Origin: Muribaculaceae bacterium Isolate-002 (NCI)
GTDB lineage: Bacteria; Bacteroidota; Bacteroidia; Bacteroidales; Muribaculaceae
NCBI GenBank assembly: GCA_004102805.1
Contig: SCEG01000003.1
Span: 62,001 to 126,000 of the forward strand
Direction of reading: 5' to 3'
Length of the DNA stretch: 64,000 nucleotides
Positions 8,898 to 20,600 of this stretch are shown here, piece by piece. Each line of letters begins with the position of its first letter. Position 1 is the first letter of the stretch. The translations under genes and the position numbers were made by a program. The notes below the pieces were generated by a model, which made no database searches, was not told where the DNA came from, and worked only from the letters and a program-made list of their open reading frames with translations.

Positions 8898-9892
8898 GCA
8901 CTATGATCACTCCTAAGAAACATTTGACTGACCATTCATCAAATGAGATGATTCGGGATGCCATCCGTGCGATTGCACTTAAAGGATTTGTCAACAGACA
9001 AACCGGGACTGTACGAGGCACCTCTAAAGTTACCGGGTATGTTGCGAAAATACATACTGATGAGAGCGATGAGTTGTATGGCACCATTGATGTTCAGGAA
9101 TATCCCGATTGGGCTGTAGAAGAAACTGAAGAAGCTCCTATAGGCTACCATGAGGGTGTGTTGTTAACTGCTATTCAAAATGATACCAACGGATATATAA
9201 TTATCCCGAAACTTCATTCAGATGTCATTGTCAGCAAGGACCCTGAAACGGGGAATGAGTATGTGACAATGTTTTCTCATGTGAATCTTATCCAGTTGGA
9301 CTCTCACGAAAACATTTCGATTGGAGTCAGAGAGCGTGAGGAGTACAAACCGGATGACGATGAGGCTCCAGATATACACGAGCTTGAATTAACCGGGATT
9401 AAGACCAACACAACATATACAAAGGATTCTGTAGTTACTACAGTTAATACCGCGAAGGATAACGATGAAGCTACTGTAACCCAAATTCTTGGGAAAACTG
9501 ATGATGGTCTGGTCGCAAAGCATGATGTTGGTGGAAAGTCAGCCTCAACTATGACTCCAGATGATATAGTGCTGGAACATGATAAGGCCAACATGACTCT
9601 GGATGACTCTCAGGCAAAACTTGAAATGGGGCAGTCTCAGGTAGTGGTCGAGGATGGTACAACCTATGTTGGTAGTAAAAATGGTGTGGATGATGCTGTT
9701 TTAGGTCAGGAACTCGCAACAATCCTTTCAGATCTTGTTGGCTATCTCGGACAAATGATGACGCCCACAATGATGGGCCCGCAGCCTCCGGCAAATATGT
9801 TGGCTAACTTCATTTCTTTGAAAGCCAAAATATCTGCGTTCAAGTCTGCTCATAGTGGATTCTTAACAAAGAAAGTTCAAATTCAGAAATAA
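8894..9892 (+). CDS. Baseplate spike-type protein (gpV-like, OB-fold)
   Basis: A 332-residue protein. Residues ~45-120 (KVTGYVAKIHTDESDELYGTIDVQE and following strands with GVLLTAIQNDTNGYIIIPK) look like the OB-fold of gpV/gp5 spike proteins. This is followed by repeating short strands rich in Thr and Val, as in the trimeric beta-helix of a spike shaft. The C-terminal ~60 residues become helical. The gene overlaps the hub gene by four bases and the fibre-like gene at 9895 follows two bases after its stop. In the virion it would sit at the tip of the tail tube and pierce the outer membrane. Confidence 0.6.
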   Translation: MSTMITPKKHLTDHSSNEMIRDAIRAIALKGFVNRQTGTVRGTSKVTGYVAKIHTDESDELYGTIDVQEYPDWAVEETEEAPIGYHEGVLLTAIQNDTNGYIIIPKLHSDVIVSKDPETGNEYVTMFSHVNLIQLDSHENISIGVREREEYKPDDDEAPDIHELELTGIKTNTTYTKDSVVTTVNTAKDNDEATVTQILGKTDDGLVAKHDVGGKSASTMTPDDIVLEHDKANMTLDDSQAKLEMGQSQVVVEDGTTYVGSKNGVDDAVLGQELATILSDLVGYLGQMMTPTMMGPQPPANMLANFISLKAKISAFKSAHSGFLTKKVQIQK

Positions 9893-9894
9893 TT

Positions 9895-11724
9895 ATGGCA
9901 GAGGCAAAATTGAATTTTGATGAGGCTACACTCGATAAAACCAGTGACCTGTTTCATCTTTATGATCGGCTTTATCAAGGGATGGTGTCCGCTAATGAAG
10001 TGGATGCACCTGCATTTCCATCCGCTGAAGATATGCTTGTACTCGATAGTGAGGGTAATGCAACATTTGATGCAGATGGCAATCCTATATTAGATGCCGC
10101 CAAACAAGCCTTGGCCGAGCAAATGTCATCAGACTATTCTGACATTCTGATGAAGAACTCTGCATACCTGTTTGCCAATGCCATAATGTCTGTTATGAGC
10201 GGAGGCGGCGCCGGTGGCACCACTACGACTGGCTTTGTATCTCGTGGTGGTGACTCAATGAAAGGTGCTCTTTCAGCTTGGCACGGTTTTGATGCCGGTT
10301 ATAATGGTCAGAAAATTTTTGAAGTGACTGTCAACGCTGACAATGAGAAATGGGCGATAATACATGGAAATCTAAAGGTCAATGAGGACGCTGAAATTGC
10401 CGGGGCCCTTAATCTTGGTGATGGTATAACTTTTGATAAAAACAAAGTTATATATTACGACAATGGCACTCTAAAGATTGAGAACCCGACAATCGGAATT
10501 AAGGGTGATGTGTCTGTGGACGGCACTTTCAAGCTGGGCGATGTGTTAATCAACCAACAAGGAATTTTTTGGGGAACAAAAGAGTTCTATCACTCTGGCA
10601 ACTCCAATAAGTCTGATGTTGATTGGACAATGCGCGATGCTAATGTGTATGGTGATTTGATAGTCAAAGGCGATGTTGATATATCAGGCGCATTTAAGGC
10701 ATTACAAGGTTTTACATTGGGCGCCTTAGGGCAGAAGATGCTGTACTCCGAAGTTGACACCATTATTGGAGACGATGGCGATCCAATCAACACTCCTTAC
10801 ACTGTTCTCGAATCTGATTTACATATCATTAACGGACATGGTATTAAGTTTGATAAAGACTATGTTATCAATGTCCGCAATAGTAACGTTGTGTCGTTTT
10901 CTGCTCCAGGGATGGTATTAAACCTTGGAGATGGCGACAATGGCAAAGGAACAGAAAAAATTTCTCTTCAGTCAGATATTTGGGACTACAGCAATCAGTT
11001 TCGATTGGTTTCTAAAGAGGGGGCTGGGTATTTTCCTAATGGATTAAAAGCTGACGTAGCCGTTAATGGTGCGACGGCTTTGGAAACATATCGTGTAGAT
11101 AGCTCTAATCTCGGAGTGTTATTCCCTCATCAGATACGGTTTGGAGCCACTGATGGCCCCGCCATTTACCGAGACCCTGCGACTGGTGGCCTGAACATTC
11201 AAATTCCATATATCAACACTGAAATCACGGGGAGTCCAACTGAGCAACTTCAATTTAATACTTACTATGCTCAAACCACTTCACCATTTAGAAATTTAAG
11301 TTTGCCGTGGTCCGCAACACTTCATTTTGCAACTGATGGAGAATTTTTTGCCTTTGATAAACCGGCTGAAGCAGAATTTTTTGCAATAAAAAGCGACCGG
11401 TATCACACCCGCCTGATAGAAGATGCACTATTCTTTGATGACGGAAAGTTCATAGAAGGCGTTGTTGACGGTCTCCGATATGCTGGTAACGGCTATTTTG
11501 ACGGCAGCATCTCATCTCCCAGTTTTGCCAGTGGTTTTGCTGGATATGGTTGGGCGGTCAAAGATGAAACGACAAATGGAGGTTTTCACGCCACTTTTGA
11601 TTCTCTCACTGTGAGAAAGAAGATGAGGGTCTATGAGCTTGAAGTTCAAAAAAACTCGGTAACAAATGGCTCTCTATGGGTTAGTGATTCTTGCTCTGGA
11701 GACGAAGTGATAGCACTAAACTAA
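9895..11724 (+). CDS. Tail fibre or baseplate-appendage protein
   Basis: A 609-residue protein. A helical N-terminal ~100 residues is followed by a Gly-rich hinge (SGGGAGGTTTTG) and then repeating short beta segments with the rhythm seen in trimeric fibres (INGNLKV-, GDVSVDGTFKLGDVLINQQG- and GDLIVKGDVDISGAF-like units). The stop TAA overlaps the next ATG (TAATG at 11722-11726), so the two are probably coupled. No catalytic motif was recognised. Whether it forms a lateral fibre or a baseplate wedge part cannot be told from sequence. Confidence 0.6.
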   Translation: MAEAKLNFDEATLDKTSDLFHLYDRLYQGMVSANEVDAPAFPSAEDMLVLDSEGNATFDADGNPILDAAKQALAEQMSSDYSDILMKNSAYLFANAIMSVMSGGGAGGTTTTGFVSRGGDSMKGALSAWHGFDAGYNGQKIFEVTVNADNEKWAIIHGNLKVNEDAEIAGALNLGDGITFDKNKVIYYDNGTLKIENPTIGIKGDVSVDGTFKLGDVLINQQGIFWGTKEFYHSGNSNKSDVDWTMRDANVYGDLIVKGDVDISGAFKALQGFTLGALGQKMLYSEVDTIIGDDGDPINTPYTVLESDLHIINGHGIKFDKDYVINVRNSNVVSFSAPGMVLNLGDGDNGKGTEKISLQSDIWDYSNQFRLVSKEGAGYFPNGLKADVAVNGATALETYRVDSSNLGVLFPHQIRFGATDGPAIYRDPATGGLNIQIPYINTEITGSPTEQLQFNTYYAQTTSPFRNLSLPWSATLHFATDGEFFAFDKPAEAEFFAIKSDRYHTRLIEDALFFDDGKFIEGVVDGLRYAGNGYFDGSISSPSFASGFAGYGWAVKDETTNGGFHATFDSLTVRKKMRVYELEVQKNSVTNGSLWVSDSCSGDEVIALN

Positions 11725-14252
11725 TGGCAGCTCCAGTAGATCTGAAGAAATACCAAATACTTGTAGCCCCTGATTCAAAGAAGGTTCAGGGGCTAAGAAC
11801 GGGTGATATTGTGCGCCGACAGTATTTTGACGGCACCAATATCATCTATTCGCTTATGTGCGTACTTGCGTATGGCACTACTAAAAAATTTGCAACCGAA
11901 GCTCAATACGATTCTGATGGATTACCGATTCTGGATGCCAACGGTAAAATCCTTACACAAGACGTAGAACGTGATGTACCTTATTTCATTGGTGCATTGC
12001 TGGAAGGCGATGCACCTCAGACTAAAGAGCTTTTAGATTTTGCCAGAATCACCAATTTGTTTGATGCTGATCGCTCTGGTGCGTTGTATTTAACAGCATC
12101 AGATTCACAGGCACCGTTTATGGATGTCATAGACGGAGTGGGTCGCAATAAGAGTTTATGTTGGCCGGAAAATATAGCGAGTGAGGCATTTGAAGATTCT
12201 CGCTCACAATATATTGTAAGAGGGAAAGGACTTTCTGCACAATATAAGTCGCATGATACTGATGTCAACCGCATTGTTCGCTTGACTCGCAATTCTTTAT
12301 CCTCAGATTTTTGTGGATTGTCGCAAGACTTCTATGAATTAGTTGCTGCACAAAAACGAGTGCTTATTTCATACAAGGCTCGCGCTAACAAATCAATCAC
12401 TGTTAATGCCGCAATTACTTATTCTACCGGTGCTGTTAACGATGCTGAGTGGCCCGAAGAGTTTACGGCAGATTGGCAATACTATTTCAGAGCTGTCAAT
12501 GTGATCAATTCAGGCCGTCATCTTCGCACTTTCAAATTGGACGTGCAAAATCTTGGCGTAAATGATTGGGTTGAAATTGCAGATTTGAATATTATCCTTT
12601 TGGATAGTATTTCCAACTTTGGAGATGCTACATCAATGCGTATAGGCAAATTGGATGGAGTTGCAGATCCGGTATTCGGCACACTGACTGGCTATGGCGC
12701 CTACATTCAAAAACTGTACGCTTCACAAACTGCACATATCTCTGGTACCCTTACAGCCGGTGATGAGAATGGCTTTGCGTCAACATTTTATGCTGGTAAG
12801 ATTCATAGGAATTGCTTCCGTAATTCATGTGATGTCAACTTCTTATCAGCTATAACGATAGACAACTCATCTCTTATCAATCCGACAGGGATGGGTAATG
12901 TGTACAAGACCGAGGATGTAAGTGAGCTTACAATGTTTGCCCAAAATCGAGATTGGTTGGACAATCATCTGGCAAAGCGATACTGTTTCTCTTTTTGGGC
13001 GTATGCCAAAAAGCCTTGCCAAATAGGGATTAAGCAAAATGGGAAAGTTATTGGTACTATCCAAATTGCTTCTGACCAAACCCATGAGTGGCGCAGATTG
13101 CATGTCTTTTTTGATTTGCTGAAGCCCGATAAAGAGTTGGAAGATTTATTGATTAGCATAACACCTTCTTTCTCAAATTCATTATATCAGTCTGTCGCCG
13201 GTAGTATCGACCCGGATGAGCAGCAATTGTTCATCACAGCGCCACAATTAGAGCCTGGAGAATACTGCACCCAGTATCAGCCTACAGATGATATACTGGA
13301 TGAGACCGATGATTACGGCGCCTGGTTTGCCCGTGGAGGCATTGGTGGGACAATTCAAAATCCACTACTCCGATTGAATTATGACGGCACCGGAGCGATT
13401 GACACCCGTTCCAATTCGTTCAGGCTTAATCAGGATGGATCGGGATATTTAGCAAATGAGAATATCAAATGGGACCAACAAGGCAAGGTTACATTTGGTA
13501 AAGACGTAACGCTTAATTGGGATAATCTTGGAGACGATGCTAAAGACGAAATGGCAAACCGCTATATGCGTATCGTTGGTCAAGATATGTTCACAATAAT
13601 TGGTCAGGAGGATTCTGTTACCGGCAAAACTTGTAGTCCGTCATCGATAGTTTTGGAACTTGAAGAAGTTGGCTTTCAATCCACATCCAGCCAACGTCAA
13701 TGGTATTTGCTGATTGGTGATAACTGGATTGCGATACCTGGTGCCAATGGTCCCACACTGGAAGTATTCCCTGACTCTTGTTATTGGTTGGGTTATGTCT
13801 CTACACCGCCACAAACAGATGCTCAAGGGAACACTATCACATATCATGGTGAAAGTCGTGTAACATTTCGATGCGTAATCAAACTAAACGACTCCAGAAC
13901 GTATGCCGACACATTTAACATCAACAAGCAGTATGTGCAAGGCTATACAGTTCAAGTAACCTCATCGAAAGGAACTGCGTTCCAGAATGGAGTCTGCTCT
14001 ACCGTTTTGACTGCAACTGTGTACTATCAGGGTCAGCCGGTAAATACTAAGTACGCATTAGAGAATTTCACATTTACTTGGCATCGATACAAAAAGGACG
14101 ATCCCACAAAAGACTTAGGTTTTGAAGATTTGGATGTTACTGATGGTGCCAACATCTTGACCCTAAATTATGAGATGGATGGTACAGATGTCTTTATATG
14201 CGAACTCGGCTTTGCAGACCATTTTGATTATTCATTTCCAATAATATTCTGA
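11724..14252 (+). CDS. Large tail structural protein with fibre-like module
   Basis: The ATG at 11724 is preferred over a TTG at 11691, because it overlaps the upstream stop (TAATG) and the TTG form would extend far into the previous gene; this gives 842 residues. The middle contains carbohydrate-binding-type beta-sandwich segments (~residues 360-520). The unit IKWDQQGKVTFGKDVTLNW near residue 590 closely resembles a unit in the protein at 23983-26763 (ISWDAEGNVTFANSVSLNW), so the two share a paralogous module. The C-terminal ~120 residues look like an Ig-like domain. A structural role at the tail tip is inferred from context. Confidence 0.55.
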   Translation: MAAPVDLKKYQILVAPDSKKVQGLRTGDIVRRQYFDGTNIIYSLMCVLAYGTTKKFATEAQYDSDGLPILDANGKILTQDVERDVPYFIGALLEGDAPQTKELLDFARITNLFDADRSGALYLTASDSQAPFMDVIDGVGRNKSLCWPENIASEAFEDSRSQYIVRGKGLSAQYKSHDTDVNRIVRLTRNSLSSDFCGLSQDFYELVAAQKRVLISYKARANKSITVNAAITYSTGAVNDAEWPEEFTADWQYYFRAVNVINSGRHLRTFKLDVQNLGVNDWVEIADLNIILLDSISNFGDATSMRIGKLDGVADPVFGTLTGYGAYIQKLYASQTAHISGTLTAGDENGFASTFYAGKIHRNCFRNSCDVNFLSAITIDNSSLINPTGMGNVYKTEDVSELTMFAQNRDWLDNHLAKRYCFSFWAYAKKPCQIGIKQNGKVIGTIQIASDQTHEWRRLHVFFDLLKPDKELEDLLISITPSFSNSLYQSVAGSIDPDEQQLFITAPQLEPGEYCTQYQPTDDILDETDDYGAWFARGGIGGTIQNPLLRLNYDGTGAIDTRSNSFRLNQDGSGYLANENIKWDQQGKVTFGKDVTLNWDNLGDDAKDEMANRYMRIVGQDMFTIIGQEDSVTGKTCSPSSIVLELEEVGFQSTSSQRQWYLLIGDNWIAIPGANGPTLEVFPDSCYWLGYVSTPPQTDAQGNTITYHGESRVTFRCVIKLNDSRTYADTFNINKQYVQGYTVQVTSSKGTAFQNGVCSTVLTATVYYQGQPVNTKYALENFTFTWHRYKKDDPTKDLGFEDLDVTDGANILTLNYEMDGTDVFICELGFADHFDYSFPIIF

Positions 14253-14253
14253 T

Positions 14254-14475
14254 ATGGCAATCTCAAAACTTCAAATAGGCACCAAGACATCCAACCAGGG
14301 TGTTAATGCCTCCGGCAAATTGACTGCGGTAGAGTTTAATCAGTTGACGGCAAAGGTCAATGAAATGATTGACGCTCTCAATAATAAGGTTTACATCACT
14401 CAGGATGAATATGATGCTTTGGCACAAGCTGGAGTTCTCAGCCCTGAAGTTGAATACAACATCTACGAAGAATGA
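14254..14475 (+). CDS. Small tail-region protein, function unknown
   Basis: A 73-residue protein starting right after the upstream stop and overlapping the next start (ATGA at 14472-14475). It begins AISKLQIGTKTSNQGVNAS and ends with a short acidic helix. The middle (LTAVEFNQLTAKVNEMIDALN) is an amphipathic helix suggestive of a trimeric coiled coil. It may be a linker or chaperone for the neighbouring fibre proteins. No family was recognised. Confidence 0.6.
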   Translation: MAISKLQIGTKTSNQGVNASGKLTAVEFNQLTAKVNEMIDALNNKVYITQDEYDALAQAGVLSPEVEYNIYEE

Positions 14476-14645
14476 TTATTCGCAAAGGAATTGACTTGAC
14501 TGCCAGATACTATGGCACGAAAGCTATTACTGCTGTCTATCGTGGCGCCCGATTGATTTGGGAGGCTGTAAACAGTTGCTTCGGCAGTGGTTACTGGGTT
14601 CGAGAGAAAGCGTGGAGTCAGACAGACGCATGGAGAAACAATTAA
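14472..14645 (+). CDS. Small 57-residue protein between tail genes
   Basis: The ATG at 14472 overlaps the previous stop in an ATGA arrangement typical of coupled genes, and the frame runs to TAA at 14643-14645. The product is basic and aromatic (start MIIRKGIDLTARYYGTK, later YRGARLIWEAVNSCFGSGYW). It is below most gene-calling length cut-offs. Its position, 12 bases before the 2,185-residue adhesin gene, suggests a small virion or assembly factor. No function can be assigned. Confidence 0.6.
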   Translation: MIIRKGIDLTARYYGTKAITAVYRGARLIWEAVNSCFGSGYWVREKAWSQTDAWRNN

Positions 14646-14657
14646 CAATGATCCAAT

Positions 14658-17600
14658 ATGGCAAAAAGAATCATTATCAACAGTGACATCCCTTCGATAG
14701 ACATACCGTGGGATGATGGCACCCAAGCCTACAGTGGTGCGGCAGTGGAAAAATTCATCAAAAGTCAGCTGTCCTCTAAGATTGGATATATTGTTATTCC
14801 ACAGGACAAAGACACAGATGGCTATTACCACATTTGGGGCTTTGCTGATCAAGCAGCCTACAATGACTATATGACAGACCCGGATTCCGAGGCGGCTAAA
14901 CGATTGCTGAATGTTGCTATTCCTCTTCTTGAAGAGCAAGGTGGCGTCAGCAACATCGTCACGCTTACAAGGAAATCAGCAGCAACTCTTGTGACCAGTA
15001 AGCCGGTTGCAAGTGTAGAAGTCTCTTATCTCTGGCAGCAATATAATCCTATAACACACGAAACAACAGATCAAGATGAAGATGCTGTTATTGTGGTGTC
15101 CTGTCGTACTCAAAATTCAAACGGCGCGTGGGGTTCTTGGGATTCCAGCAAAGAATTTACTGTCAATATCCAATCGGGCCAGACAAAAACGATAGACCTT
15201 AGCAAGCTGTTAACATCTGATGCCACCTATCAGATACGATTGGTGGCAACCGGTGAAACAAGTGGTATATCTGCCAGTCCGGTTACGATGTCTATTGTAT
15301 ATTCAAATGTAGCCGCTAACTATGAGGGGTCGATTGCAACTGCATATAAAGGGAATACAATTCAGCTCCCCTTTCGTATCTCCGGCAGTGTGCAGAAACA
15401 GCTTCGTATAAAAATCAATGGCTATACCAAGAATTTCACTCTTGGAACAACTACATATACGGACAATACTTACGGGGCCTCACTTACACAAGCTGAGTTT
15501 GACTTGCTTCGTGGAGCAATAAAAGCTGAGGCTTGGATTGCTTTTGGTGAAGGCTATTCCGCAGAAACCGAACATCTGGAGTTCCAGTTTATATACATAC
15601 CTGAGGGAGACACAAATTCATCCCCCATTCTTGCTGTGACAGATATAGTTGAAGAGTTTCAGAATTGGACTCGTGCAACTATCTTTAGGTATGCAATTTA
15701 CAATCCGGCTGGGAATGAAACTCCCCTGCGATTGACCCTTCAGGATCGAGATACCGGTCAGATATATATTCAGAAAGAGCAGATCTGCGTCAATGGAGAG
15801 AGCTATGCCTTTGATGAGAACTTCTCAATGGAGTATAACGGTGATGAGCAGCCAAACACCATCAATGCTCAAGCAACATTCACAAACCTGTCAGGTGTAA
15901 CCTATGGCAACAATATCAATTTCGTTGTTGACAACTCTGAAAATTTTGCGCCGACTCGTGGAGCAAATATTGTGATTTCTCCAGAGAAACAAACAATTGT
16001 CATCAATGAAACTCAGTATCAGCTGGAAAACTTGTTGTCAAGCCCGGATGATACTAATACAGGTTGGAAATATAATCAAGAAACGGATTCTACAGGTCGA
16101 GAGGTAAGTGTCCCAGTGTTGAGTATTGGTGCTGGAAACAGGCTTTCTCTTCCGGAAGAACTGTTCACAGACAACACTGGACACAACGAAGGTGGCACAG
16201 AGGGTTCGCTTACAGTTGAGCTTGACCTAAAGGTTAAGAATATTGTTGGAGAATCTACCATTGTTGATGCTTCAGCTCCTTTTAACGGAGTCTATACCGG
16301 GTTGAAATTTTACCCCACAAGAGCTGTCTGCCTTAGTCGTAACAACTTCACTGAAGATATTTGTGACGCGCACTTCCAAGAAGAAATGCGTGAGCATATT
16401 GCTATCAATATCATCCGCAACCTTCGTGGTGAAGGGATGAATCTTGTGCGCATATATGTAAATGGCAAAGCAAATCGAGAGTTTATTTACAGCGATGATG
16501 ACTACTTTACTCCTATTGGAGCAAAGGGCGCCCAGGAGATTGTAATTGGTTCTGATGAGGCTGATATTGACATATATGGCGTGCGTATATACAAAAATCA
16601 GCAATTAGGCTCGACACAGATTCAGAATGATTATATGGCCGGTATGCCGACTATTGAGGATAAGAAAGCGTTTAAGCGATTCAATTCTATTTTCAATGGT
16701 ACGGAAATTGGCTATGACCTTTGCAATGCAATGGGTCTGAATACCATTCTGCGTAAAATCCCTGAAGGCGGTCATTATCCCAGTAGGGAAAACCAGAGTA
16801 AGCAGAAAAATGTGACAGTCGATGTTCGTATCTACAAGGAGCGTGGCAATGCTGACAGTCTGGATATGAAACATTCCGGAACCTTTACTGGTATGACCGA
16901 TAAAGGACAAGGAACCAGTGCGAAGGGCTATTATTGGTGGAATATTACCGACGGCTTCGAGGACGATGTGGAAATCACTGCCGAAGAATACAATTCTGCC
17001 GACCCCACACATTATGTAGATGGTGGCAAATACTTTAAGAAAATTTCTTACTTCAATTCTCTCGATGGAGTAAGTCAGGTATATGCCAGCAAATACGAAC
17101 TTGAAGACGGACGTGGAGGCATTACAAAACTTGTTGGTAAGTGTAATTATGCCTCTCCAATGCAAAGTCATAAATTGGGCGCTATATGGGCCTATGACGA
17201 ATTGTGGCAAGCACTGGTAAATAATGGCGCGAATGACCGCCCTGTTCTTGAGGGACATGCAACGTGTTATGAAAAGCCATTCCTTTGCTTTTACCAGATT
17301 GGCAATGGCAACCCCATTTTCTGTGGCTTTCAGACATGGGGAAGCGGCAAGGGTGACAAACAGACCTTTGGCTATGATAAAAAGAAACACCCGGATTACA
17401 TGTGCGTTTCCGGAGCCGACAATGGCGCAATCGCTGCACTTTTCCAGATGCCTTGGGTTGTCAATAAAAATGCGCAAGGTGCATGGGAAGGCAACATCTA
17501 TCCCAAAAGTGTCACCATCAATACTGGCGACATAAAGAATGGCTATTGCTATAAAGCAGGCACCAGCGACACACTCTCGTTTGAGGTTGAGATAGGCAGT

Positions 17601-20600
17601 AAGTATGATGGTGGCGAAACCGATAAAGGCGTTCAGCGCATTGAGGATGAAGCTAAAGGTGGCACAGAGAACACTCTCTTCACGCATTTTGCTGAGTTCG
17701 CAAACTTTATCTTCGCTTGCTCGCCACTGCTTAAACCGTATGCAGGTACAGAGGCTCAGTTGATTGCTGACAGTGCGAATCTGGTGCGCGATCATCAGTA
17801 TTGGCTTTTCAATTCCGGTTCTGATCGATACAATATCTATTATTACAACCCGGCTACGGCCAAATTTGAGAAAATCATTAAAGTCCCTACTGCGTGGGGC
17901 GCTGACAATCGTGCCTATGCTTATGGCAGTCCGAAATTGACTGAACAACTTGCGGGTACAATCATCACTATAGACACGGTAGATGGCAAGAAATCCGTAA
18001 CCTTGGAAGAAGCAATGAACACTCTCGGCACATCTGATATGAATGTACTGAATGATTGCTTCTCAAAGGCGCGTGTGGCATATTTTAAGGCTCACGCGGA
18101 TGCTTACATCGATAAAACGGATGTAATCTTCCATCAGGCTTTCTGTAAATTAGAGGCTGCTACCGACAACCGTACCAAAAACACATACTACTGGATCAAT
18201 CCAGCTGTGGATAAGTTGGTGCGCTTGAAACAGGATGACCTGGACACCATCAAAGCTACAGACAACCAGGGCCGACAGACCAAACCGTATTATGCGCTGG
18301 AGCATACCAAGGATGCGAATGGAAGCAACTATTGGAATGGAGAGAACAACATCTTCTACACTCTCATAGAGCGTGCTTATCCTGACTTGATTCGCAACAT
18401 GATGCGTGACATATTTTCGCGTATGGCACTCATTTGTGGTAGTGTTGAAGAATACTATCAGCAGCGTTACTATTGGGTACAGGAATACTTTCCGGCAGTA
18501 GCGTATAATGAGACAAGCCGCGTACTATATGAGGTTGCTCAGGTGAAACTGATGAATGGTCTGATTGATGTAAGTCAGGACCCCATTACACAGGCTATCG
18601 GAGATCAGCTGGAATGTGAGAAGCAGTTTATGAATCGCCGACTCCCTATGCTGATGTCGTGGTGCGAATATGAAACCGGAGGAGATGGCACTCTAAGCTT
18701 CCGCTCAATCAATAACAACGCAGGTCTTTCACCAGTCTATGACATTGAATATACTGCATATCAGTATATTTATCCCAAGTTGGCGATTGGTGGCAAGATG
18801 GCAACAATTTATGCCAAGCAGAATGGTGAGTGGATAGCACAAGATGGTAGTGAACCATATTTGTGTGCTCCTGGAGAAACTGTGCGTATGGTGTGCGATA
18901 CTGACTCCAACACGCAGTTTACAATGCGTTGGATGCACTATGCTAAAAGCATTGGTAATATTGGAAATCTTCCTTGCGGAGATGATGGTAGCGTTAATAT
19001 CACCGGCAAGCGTCTTCGTAAACTTGAGTGCTGGGCTCCGGATGATACAGCTATTGAGTTCCACCCAAGAGGACTGGCTATTTCCAACTGCCGAAACCTG
19101 GAAGAAATCGACCTGACAAATGCGTCTGCTTTTGCCGGTACTTTCTCTGGGGATTATCCTCGTTTACGTTCTCTATTGCTGAGAGGTTCGGGATATACCA
19201 GTGTTACACTTCCTAAGACCTCCACATTGACAGATGTCGAACTTCCTGCATCTGTCAATGAGATTAAGGTTGATGGTCAACCTAACCTCAAGAGCTTGAT
19301 GGTCGAAGGACTTGAAAACCTTCGTACTCTGAGTGTTCTTGGAAAACATAAGATTGCCTCCCAGACACAATCGCTCGTTCAACTTGCTTATTCTCAAGCA
19401 AAGAACGTGAATAAGGTAGAGATTGAGAATGTCTCGTGGATTGCATTTGCTGTTGATGTAATGATGTGGCTCCAGCGGCTTAATGCTTCAATTACCGGAG
19501 TTGTATCGTTGACAGGTAATCTTACGTTTGACAACAAACTTGCTCTCGCTGGTACTTATGGCGATATTGATAATACCGAAAATCCCTTGTTTATTTCATA
19601 CTCTCGTCGTGCCATAAACAGTATCTCTATTCAGGGTCCCTCGTATATCACAGAAACTGGTTTGTTCCAGTATAAACTCGTCTGCTCGCCATCAACAGGC
19701 AATGACTTTGCGTTGAAAGACGGACAGCCCGATGTCAATTGGAGTATTGATGATAGCGCTAAAGCCTATGGCGCTTTCACCGATTCAATCAATGGTGTGC
19801 TGAAAGTCAATAAACTTGATGAGAGTGGAACTGATATGCGATATATAGTTCAGTGTAGCATTGTCAAGACCAGTGGTGCAGAAATGACAGCCGACTATCA
19901 GGTTGGTTTCTATCGTCGCATACCCAAAATCGGTGACTTCGCATACGCTGATGGCACATTTGATGACCAGTATATGAAAGACAAGAGCATCGTAGGTATT
20001 GTCTTCAAAATCAATGAAATGTGGCAGGGCGACAATGAAGCGGAGCCGACAGTTTTTACTGGCTACAATAAGCCGACAGAAGCTTTCAAGGCGACCAGGA
20101 AACTCGTTGGTTATCAGCTGCTTGTTGATTGCAAAGAAAACGTGCCTTATCGTAGTAGTGATGGTTTCATCAATACAGGTAGCGTAGTATTTGGTCTTTA
20201 TCCATTAAATGAGAGCAATGGACATACAGCCATCCAAAATGAAATTATGGCCGCAACCGGTATTTCAAGCATTTTTGACCTGCCTGGTATCAGCAACATA
20301 ACTGCTCGCGGATGGTCTGGTGGTACAAATAATGACTACTTGACAACTGGCAATTATCTTGACGAGAACTCTGATGATGGGTTCAAAGATTGGAGTACTG
20401 CATCAGGTACTGTTGTTGATTGGCAGGGCAAGCAAAAAACTCAAGCCATTATTCGTCATGCAAATCAGATTATCAATGCGTATCTGTTGTCTGATGCTAA
20501 TGAGTCGGTAGGTACATACTACACTGATGAAGATGGCGTAGAGCATCAATTTGCTGAGATTCCCACAACAGTTGAAGAGTTAGCCAATGCAATGGAAGTG

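Noticed and set aside
16605..17948. 447-codon open frame on the - strand inside the adhesin gene
   Set aside because: It lies wholly opposite a clearly coding gene, reads as low-complexity sequence, and has no promoter or family pattern; it is a shadow of the + strand codon use.
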